A stretch of 64,000 bases of DNA, taken from the NCBI GenBank assembly GCA_021464415.1, contig CM038466.1:50281356-50345355 (forward strand). Direction: 5' to 3'. This DNA is from Lonicera japonica. Taxonomy: Eukaryota > Streptophyta > Magnoliopsida > Dipsacales > Caprifoliaceae. Both the position numbers and the translations under genes were made by a program. Every line of letters starts with the position of its first letter. The stretch's first letter is position 1. Shown piece by piece: positions 56,119 to 64,000 of the stretch. Under the pieces are notes generated by a model. That model saw only the letters and a program-made list of their open reading frames with translations, was not told the DNA's origin and made no database searches.

Positions 56119-59100
56119 TGTGACGCCCCCTGTGAGAATCCGGACCCCCGTGCGACCCGAGAAGAAGAGGGGAGTCCTCGTTCTCTGGTTTTATTTGAAA
56201 ACGTGTTTTGTAGAGTCGCCAGTTTGTTTTACGAGAAAACAAACAAAAGATCATATGAAGGACAATTCGAAAACGAATTATCTTTCATACGTTTGAAACC
56301 AGAGATTTATTTTGAAAATTGACTTTGTTAGGGTTCGGGAACTACGTTACGAATTGGGAAGGTGTTAGGCACCCAATTTGCCCTTTCGGTCTCTTAATGG
56401 ATCATGCATCTAATTCCTATTTTAGATATCTTGCAAGTAGTTCGAATTGTTTTCAGAATAATCCTTTCCGGATAAATTTAGTTTAAAACAATATTTTTGA
56501 AATCAGACTCGAGCTTTGCGAGCGCCTACGTATTCATTCGTAGAATGAAATCAGAGTCTCATAGTTCCTTTCTTTGGAAACTATTTTTGTTTTTTTGTTG
56601 GTTTTGAAAACGTGTCAAAACGGATTTTAGTTTTCTTGTAAAACTTAGAATGGACTAGTTTAGAAAACAGTGAACTTCTTTGCAAGTTATCTAATTTCTG
56701 TATTAAAACTGGTATTGAAATGCGGTATTAAAAATTTAGAGGAGTGATAGAAAGTTATACCTGCTGCGCTTGGAGAAGATAGGAGAGCCTTGCCTTGCCT
56801 TCCTTCTCTCTCTAGAACTTTCTCTCTCTAAAGCTTTCTCTCACTAACTTCCTCTCACTAGCCTTCTCTCTCAGAATTTCTCTAAAAATGATTTTTTCAA
56901 AACATTGACAAAGCTCCTACTTACCAAAAATACTATTGAATGTTGATGATCCCAAAATGGGATCCCAAGGGTCCTATTTATAGCAATATTTCCGCCAAAA
57001 ACGCTCCAAAAGAGGCCAACCGCAGGGGTAGCCGCATGGGATGCGGCTGGGGCGTGCGACAGGGGTGTGCCAACCGTACGGCTGGCAAGTAGCCGTACGG
57101 TTGGGCGTGCGGCTAGGGGGTGCGGCTGGCATGTGCCAACCGTACGGTTGGTAGGTAGCCGTACAGTTGGGCGTGCGACAGGGGGGTGCGGCTGGCATGT
57201 GAAAAATGCGCAGGTCGATCCCCGTCCTAGTAAGCGAAGAGGCAACAAAGGTTATCTTAGACTCCCAACGCGTCCGAAATCGGAGTCTTTCCTATCAGTC
57301 TTTCTACATGCATGATGACTCATGATAAAATGTAGGATGCTTAAAGAAAACCAGTATTCGCACGAGAGTCGTGGATTGGGGTGTTCACACCCCCAATTCC
57401 GTTCTGAGATTTTCACCTCCGGGACCCGATTAATCAAGGGTACCGTGCGCGACGGCGGGTTTAAAATATAAAAAATCACAACTTTTAAAAGTCTTTTTCT
57501 TGGATAAAACTTGATCCGTTCGAAAACCGATTTTATAAAATTTTGGCATGTGGAGTTTGTTTAAACAACAATCCGTCCTGTAAAATTTGAGACCATTTTC
57601 ATACAAATGAAGTCCCAATTACAAACAGTTGGATACACTCCACATATAAACATCACTTATACAATTTCACATGAAAACCATTTATAATAGCCCTTATCGA
57701 AAGTGACTAAGAAAGGTTTATAGACTTCAGAGGCTTTCTACGAAAGAGTACCACACGCCAATCCCCGAAGCTTAACCTGCAAAATTGGTGAAAGGAGGGA
57801 ATGAGCCAAACCCGGGCTTAGTGGAAACTATATAGGTTTCATATATAAAAATACATTTTCAAAATAATGCATGCAATGTGCAATAATAAAAGTAGTTCCT
57901 TTCATATATGTTGTGTGAATACACTATCTCTATAAATTGTAAATATTTATAGATTTATAGTATCAATACTACGAAGACCATTTTATACTATGCATGGTAA
58001 TGCTTTCCCATCCCCAAAATATATTAAGATAGAGATCACTTGAAAATACAGCTGAAATCGCACTGATAACATAATATACTTGTAAAACTCATACATACGA
58101 TAAAGTAAGTATCGCTAAGATACAAGTAATCCATAGAAATAAAGTATGTACTGCCAACTCATATATGTATATATAAAACTGTTGGCTAGTTTGTAAAACT
58201 TGGCACTACAATTGCGTCATCTATAAATGTCTCACCCGAGATAATTAACTCAAATAATCCACCACTATCCAAGCGTCCGCCAGGTTTGTATTTCGTGGCC
58301 TTTCACCCACGCGGTAGCAGAGCCTGTCATTCCTTTCTGTGCACGATTTTAGGTCTTTCACCAGGGGCACTCGGTCCCAACTTACAGCCCCAACCTTTAG
58401 AGACCAAACTTGGGACCTATCATGGACTAGCGCACTCATGTGTGTATACATATCAAATCACTCAAGTAACAAGCCCACAAACAAATAATTGTGCCAAGTA
58501 ACTAATATAACGATTCATATCGAACCCATCAACTAGCCAACAAGAATAGAAGTGTTGAAAAGCTATCGTTATTTCAAACATAAACTTAATACACCCATAC
58601 TTATATAAAGATCATAATTGTTGCTTATGAAAGCATGAAATATCATAAATCCATTTGTTTGGCTCATTGATATGTTCTATATGTATATACATCTAGAATA
58701 CAGATATATATGTATATCAAACTTACTTTTCCAAATATCACATAGGTTTTGTCCCCCAAGGAAACTCATAACTCGCGTAGCCTCCAAGGCTATGCGCTAT
58801 AGGAAAATATCAATATATATAAAATAGTAATAACACATATGTGCATGCCTCATAGGTATATATTTAGATAGTGAGTATATACATATATCTATATATACCG
58901 CAGATCAAATGGTAGTATCTATGTTGTACTTAAACTCTCTTTGCCAAGTCCATCAACTATTGGCCTAATTAAGAAATTCATCCGTGTGGGAAGTTTTATA
59001 GGTTTACAACACATAGGCTGCAAGCCAAGTATAATATTTAATTCATAAGCTTTAAGTTCAATATAAACTTCCCCATATGTTTACTGTACCTAGCTTACTC

Positions 59101-59660
59101 AAAATCAACTTATAAATATGTCCAGCATAGTTACGGACTAGCGAGTAGTTGGTAATTCTCATAAATAAGAGAATAATAATCAAAGTACAACAATAACATC
59201 ACAACCACACGTAATTATATCAAAATCATACTTTTAATTCTATATTATAACCTCATAAATAAGTGTATCAAAGTTATTGCTCGCTATCATATTCGCGTAA
59301 GAGGGTAGTATGCGAAGCATGTTTAAAACTCATTTAAAATTGGGGCTTTTAGTATCAAAGTCATAATAAAGTTATATGTAATGTAAATCAACCAAATAAT
59401 TGAAATAAAACAGCCCGAGCCCCCATGAACATGCGATTTGGTCAAAAAGCTTAGGTTTGATCTAATTTGGAGCGTATCATACGTAATAGTTTTTAATAAG
59501 GATTGAATACTAGTGTTCCCACCTATATAGGGTTAACCCCTCAAAGAATCGGAATCAAAATCGAGCCGAGCCGGATCGAGCGAACGGCAAGCTTTTTCCT
59601 TCTTTGGCCATTAAAGAGGATAAAGATGATGAAGGTGATGATGAATAGTGTTTGGAGATG
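56119..59660 (-). mobile_element. Ty3-gypsy LTR, minus orientation, interrupted
   Basis: Its left edge TGTGACGCCCCC is the inverse of a GGGGGCGTCACA end, as in Tekay-like LTRs that run from TGTAACACCCC to GGGTGTTACA. The minus strand near 59500-59590 has GGTGGGAACACTAG, which is also present on the plus strand at 60870 in the LTR of opposite orientation. The solo LTR at 56131-57389 is inserted 12 bases from the edge. The right edge is uncertain. Short open frames here are not genes. Confidence 0.5.
56131..57389 (-). mobile_element. Solo LTR, second copy, TSD CCCCC
   Basis: On the minus strand it runs from TGTGAACACC to GGATTCTCACA over 1259 bases, matching 4027-5302 in layout: GC-rich repeat block, TATA region, GAGAGA part and the TGCCTAACACCTTCCC-containing U5. 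CCCCC lies at 56126-56130 and 57390-57394. The GC-rich block has diverged in repeat number. Open frames over that block are artefacts. Confidence 0.8.
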
Positions 59661-59912
59661 GTGAATAATGATGGAGCTCGGTCTAATGGAAACTTAGTTC
59701 TAGAATCTCTTAATATTGCGTATAGACAGAACAAAATTTTTTATGTAAAATCCTAGTGCGGAATCGAATTTTACCTTCGAGATCTCTCTGGTTTGATCTC
59801 GTCTCAGCACGAACAGGGGTTGGTGTAGACGAATCGAGAATACGGGCTCGATGGAACCTCAAGATCTTTTATTGTATTCCTTTCTCCATGCAATCCTGTA
59901 CCGAGTGTGAGC

Positions 59913-60107
59913 TGTGTAATACCCCGTACTTTCATGTCACCGTATTCAACTTCGTTCAACCGTTCATCCATCTCGAGTAGTGAAAATTCGTTTCATGGAG
60001 TCTCACAGTGTTCTATCATCTTGTATTAGTTAAATTAATCTACATAGATTCATGTGAGTGATCATTTAGTGATTCATGTGGTCCGAATCGATTCTAGCTT
60101 GTAAATC
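59913..60107 (+). mobile_element. Start of a Ty3-gypsy LTR, truncated
   Basis: TGTAATACCCCGTACTTTC is the start signature of Tekay-like LTRs. After about 195 bases another LTR start follows, so only the head remains. Confidence 0.5.
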
Positions 60108-62290
60108 CTGTAACACCTCGTAATTTCATCTTCACGCTAATTCTTCTCTTAAGCCCGTTTCAGGCCAAACGTCCGTTTGGGGAGTCAATTTTTGTTCTGG
60201 GGCCTCCGTAGTTAATCCAACACTTCTAATAAGTCATTTTAATGTTATTAAGTATATTTGTATGGTTAGAAAGCAATTTGGGAAGCCACGGTTAAATTTG
60301 GCAATTTTCGGCGAAAAATCGAATTTTTACCGAAATGAGTTTTTGGCCAACTTTGGAAGGCCATAACTTCTTAATATAAAGTTAAAATGCATCCCCATTT
60401 GTGGCCATGAATTTATCTCATTCTCCTCTACAACTTTCATTTGAAGTCCGAGTGGAATAGAAGTCGTTTCGGGGGTCGAAACGGACCGCGAAAACTGCAA
60501 TTTCTTAAAGAAAATGAGGGACTCTAGCCAAGGTGCCCTCTGATCGATCAGAGGTACCCCAGAGGGGTTTTATACCCATTTCTACCTTGATTCATTAATT
60601 TCTTCCTTCTCTCTTTCTTCTTCATCCTTTTTGCTTCTTCCTCCAAATTAAATAGAGAGAGATGATAGGGTTCTTGAGAGGGATTTCTAAGGGTGTTATC
60701 CATGAGTTCCTCACCTCATACAATATCATCAATCATCTCCATCTCCTTCCTCACCTTTGTTCCACCATTTCTAGGTGTTGAGCACAAAATTGGGGATTTT
60801 GCGATTCAGTGGGTTGCGGCTCGATCCGGTGCTTGAAATCTTCGACTATCGGCCTAACTAAGGTGGGAACACTAGAACCTAAGCTTGATTTTAAATATTA
60901 TGTGTTGAATTCTCATTTTCAAAGTAAAATGAAGATTTTCTTATAAGTTGTTTGTTGAATGCACACATGGGGCTTGGGTTTGATATCTAAACATGTATTT
61001 GTCAATTTCTCTATGATTTTTTGTTATATATTATTATTTGTAAAAGAAGTGTGCTATGGGTTGAGTATTACTAGCCCTAGGTAATAACCATGAGCGCGTG
61101 TACGCGTATACTTTGTTTACAGGCTATATATGTACTGTTATGACTTAGATAAGAGAACTCTTATAAGATTTGGACTTTGTGCTATATATATACATATATA
61201 TTATATGTGAAAATATTTGAAGGTGTACAACCTTGACAAGTATATAGAGTTAGTATGAAACATATACGCTAACGGATAAGAAATTGGAATATGTATATAC
61301 ATTAATAAATTAGTGGGTTTAAAGTATGTTTTGCCAATGATTCCTCATGTCTATGATATCATTGATGTACTTAAGCTACTAGTTCGTTCTTCATGAGATT
61401 TGTTGGAAAGTCGCCAGTCTGTAACTGTGTCGAGCAGGCTCATAATATACCTTTGAATTGACAAAATGTATGGAAAACTATTGAGGTATTTTAAATTGAA
61501 TATAATTATTAAAGATTATGAGTTATCCTTGGCTTGGTGCCGATTTGGCAAATTATTGTGAAACTCCCCAATCAATAAAACTAGTGAATAAATTTCTTGA
61601 TCGAGCAACTAGTTGACGGACTTGCCGAACCTGACTTAAGTACAACAATGATATTACTATATGAAGAGAGTTAACTATATGATTGGAGACATCTATGTAT
61701 ATGTGATATATGCATATTTTCAGTACATATTTGATTAATATCTACAATTTACCTGATATGTACTATTTTCGTAAATCATGTTATTTTGAGTACAGGCAGG
61801 CCTTTGGTATATATACAATATGTATATGTAAGTATGTGTATGACACGTACCTCTTATCAGTATATTCTTTTAAGAATACTTTCTCTATTATCGTTTGATT
61901 CTTAAGGCACTAGTGGTCCATGGGGTTGACCTAGCCTCTGTGGCTACATACCCTGGTCCGTGTAAAGGGACCCCGCTTTCAGAGCGGCATACTCTATGGT
62001 CCATAGGGGGACCCCGCTATGCGGCATACCCCACACCATCTAGGTGGTCCACAGGGGGACCCAGCCTTGGGGGCTGCATACCCTAGCCTTGGGGGCTTAG
62101 ATCCAAATCGTAGTGTGTTATAGTGATATACTAAAAGCCATAATTTTGTTGTTGGTTTGGACATGTTATAAACTCGGTTTTGCTATTTTAATGAGAATCT
62201 TTATGGACAATGGTTGCATTATATTATTTATTTATATATTGTGCATGTGTGTCTTTTATTCCATATAATAGATGATTTGGGGTGTGTAAC
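60108..62290 (+). mobile_element. Ty3-gypsy LTR (Tekay-like), solo
   Basis: It starts TGTAACACCTCGTAATTTC and ends near GGGGTGTGTAAC, the expected inverse form. Inside are GTCCGTTTGG, the splice-like GGTGGGAACACTAG and a GC-rich tract (61900-62100) with repeated GGGGGACCC and GCATACCC. No primer site or coding region follows. An 18-bp perfect palindrome, CCTCTGATCGATCAGAGG, lies at 60537-60554. Confidence 0.55.
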
Positions 62291-62560
62291 GTATAGCTTA
62301 CACATAGAAGATCATATCATCAGCTCTTGTGGAACATAAGTTTAATGGTTCATAGTCTTAGATGGAATTGGACACCCATCGGTAGGATTGTAGTACAAGT
62401 TTTAGTATTTTATCTTAACTAAATGAAACGGTATAGTTTTAACTCGTTGTGCTAGTACACTTTGTGTGCATTAAATAGGACCAGTTTGGGTTAATTGTTT
62501 TTATACTGACTATATAAAATAATTTAAAATCCCATGGTTATTATGATTACTTATGCTCTC
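62291..62560. other. Spacer, nothing recognised
   Basis: AT-rich, no gene, no repeat boundary seen. Confidence 0.4.
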
Positions 62561-63584
62561 AATCTTGAAATAATTAATAGACATATATTTGTCGTGTTAG
62601 TTGTTTTGACTCATTAAGAGTCAGATTCATTTATGGATCAATAATCTTCGTGAATTTCATGATGACACTATATGTATGATGAATATTAATTATTGACGGA
62701 ATCCACGTCTTGGTATAGGGATTGATGATAGCCCCTTGAAAAGCTTATAAGTTTTGATCATGTCAAACCCTACAAGTGGATTATGTTCATCCAACATGTC
62801 AAATAAGTTAAGTGGTGGGCTCAAGGATTAAGAAGTCATTTAAATATAATTGTCAGTAATTTAATTTAAATCACGGTTATCTGTAATCTTAACGTGGGGA
62901 GAATAATAAGTATTTAATAACAAAGAGCTCGAAATTAAATTTTGAGATAAGGACGGGAGTGCAATTATAATTCTTTAGTGGTGTGAATTATAATTTATGG
63001 AAGGAACTAATTCATAATGGAATTAGGATTCCAACTTTTCATAGGAAGCCCAAACACTTACTTCTTCGTAAGGTCCTAATCGTAGCCTTATATATACGTT
63101 GACCTTGTCTCTTCTCATATAACAATAATTCTTATGAGTTAAGGTTTGTTTTATTGAGAGAGGAGAAAATCTTGGTGATACCGTAGCCCACACTCGGTGC
63201 AAGATTTGATGGCGGAAGGTATACGATAGAAGATCTTTAGGTTTTCGGCACTGCAGTCGTAAATCAATCGTAACTTTTGATCGCACCGTTGGATTGGGCT
63301 GATTTTTGGATATGTCGTTCAGAACGCAAAGTTACAATAAATTGCAAAAAAATCAGGATGATCAGAAGTCGTTTCAGTGACAAAAACAATCGATTTTTGT
63401 AGCCTAGCGAGAATTAAAAAAATTTACCAAATCGTAATCAGCTTTCAAACCCTAGTCTCCTCATATGGATCCTCTACATGATCCACAAAGGTGAAATCCC
63501 TTTATTCTTATAGGGTTTTAGCAAAAGTTTTTTGTTCAATCTATACGCAATATCAAGCGATCCTGTATTTATGTCTCCATCAAT
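62560..63584 (+). mobile_element. Ty1-copia LTR, degenerate
   Basis: Features typical of copia LTRs appear in order: GACGGAATCCACGTCTTGG, GTTTTGATCATGTC, ATAATTCTTTAGTGG, GAAGCCCAAACAC and the transcribed leader GTTTTATTGAGAGAGGAGAAAA. It ends TCTCCATCA, followed by a decayed primer site (GTATCTGAGGGATTG). The left edge is approximate. Confidence 0.5.
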
Positions 63585-64000
63585 TAGTATCTGAGGGATT
63601 GTTTTTCTTTGATACTACGTACTGATTGAACTAGCCATGTTGTCCAGTTAAATCAATTCATTCATATTGTTGTTGGATATAACGTAGAACTTGCTAACCC
63701 TTGTTTTGTACTATTCTTGTCCCGCTATTATGGTCATGTAATTATATTTTATGTGATTGGATCCCACGATGTTTTTATTCGTGGTTAATTTTAATGTGCA
63801 TGATGATTTGGGTTTTATTCATGGTTGTAAATTAAATTTAGATCAGATTTGTGAACTCCTTAAAAGGAGGCATAGGATCTATGTAATTTTATTTACAGTT
63901 TAGATATAATAGTTTATGTATGAACTCCTTAAATAGAGGCATATGACCTTTGTATCTAAGATTGCAGTTTCTTTAACAAAGAATGTTGAAGAAGGCGTTT
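63585..64000 (+). other. Start of copia internal region
   Basis: After the primer-like site there is untranslated leader with two variants of GAACTCCTTAAAAGGAGGCATAGGA (about 63849 and 63920). The window ends before any gag reading frame. Confidence 0.45.

Noticed and set aside
58245..58501. Frames on both strands in a GC-richer stretch
   Set aside because: They lie inside Ty3-gypsy LTR sequence and resemble no protein family.
63023..63286. 87-codon minus-strand frame
   Set aside because: It is antisense to the transcribed leader of a copia LTR and has no domain.

Overview
This window is plant nuclear DNA: AT-rich, intergenic and very densely packed with transposable elements. The element types (Ty1-copia and Ty3-gypsy LTR retrotransposons, a CACTA transposon, Mutator-type MITEs, SINEs, a TRIM-like array, Helitron-like ends) and an LRR receptor-kinase fragment with spliceosomal introns point to a flowering plant, most likely a eudicot. 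I see no rRNA, tRNA, CRISPR or prokaryotic features. One 100-base run of N marks an assembly gap (51084-51183).

Layout. 1-2304: deletion derivative of a Ty1-copia element with an Angela-like LTR. 3042-6743 (minus): first two exons of an LRR receptor-like kinase; the 2.9-kb intron between them carries a tandem TRIM-like array, itself split by a 1.28-kb solo LTR with a clear 5-bp target duplication. 6744-7751: 5' flank, a low-copy repeat and a SINE. 8170-13118: decayed Ty3-gypsy element without integrase. 13119-26070: diverged AT-rich repeats, a 31-bp minisatellite, and a CACTA transposon (18374-24791) that lacks its left end and sits between two 479-bp copies of its own target. 26070-34540: Helitron-like end motifs, tandem repeats and two more copies of the low-copy repeat seen beside the LRR gene. 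36890-37254: SINE split by a Mutator-type MITE. 37550-44980: nested block. A terminally repeated element is interrupted by a Ty3-type LTR, which is interrupted by a complete 3.8-kb LTR retroelement (39845-43681, 5-bp TSD). That retroelement has no gag or pol but carries, in antisense, an intact 279-codon LOB-domain (LBD) transcription-factor-like gene. 45561-46605: Mutator-type element with a 9-bp TSD. 46291-56118: two head-to-tail, nearly identical copies of a dead Ty1-copia element, on either side of the assembly gap. 56119-62290: Ty3-gypsy LTRs in both orientations, one holding a second copy of the solo LTR. 62560-64000: another Ty1-copia LTR and the start of its internal region.

Little here is likely to be expressed host gene. 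The real coding candidates are the LRR receptor exons and the retroelement-borne LOB-domain ORF. The rest records layered insertion, deletion and duplication. The most unusual items are the LBD-carrying LTR element, the CACTA element between 479-bp direct repeats (which reads like aborted gap repair), and three coding-like copies of a short MAKK-type N-terminus.
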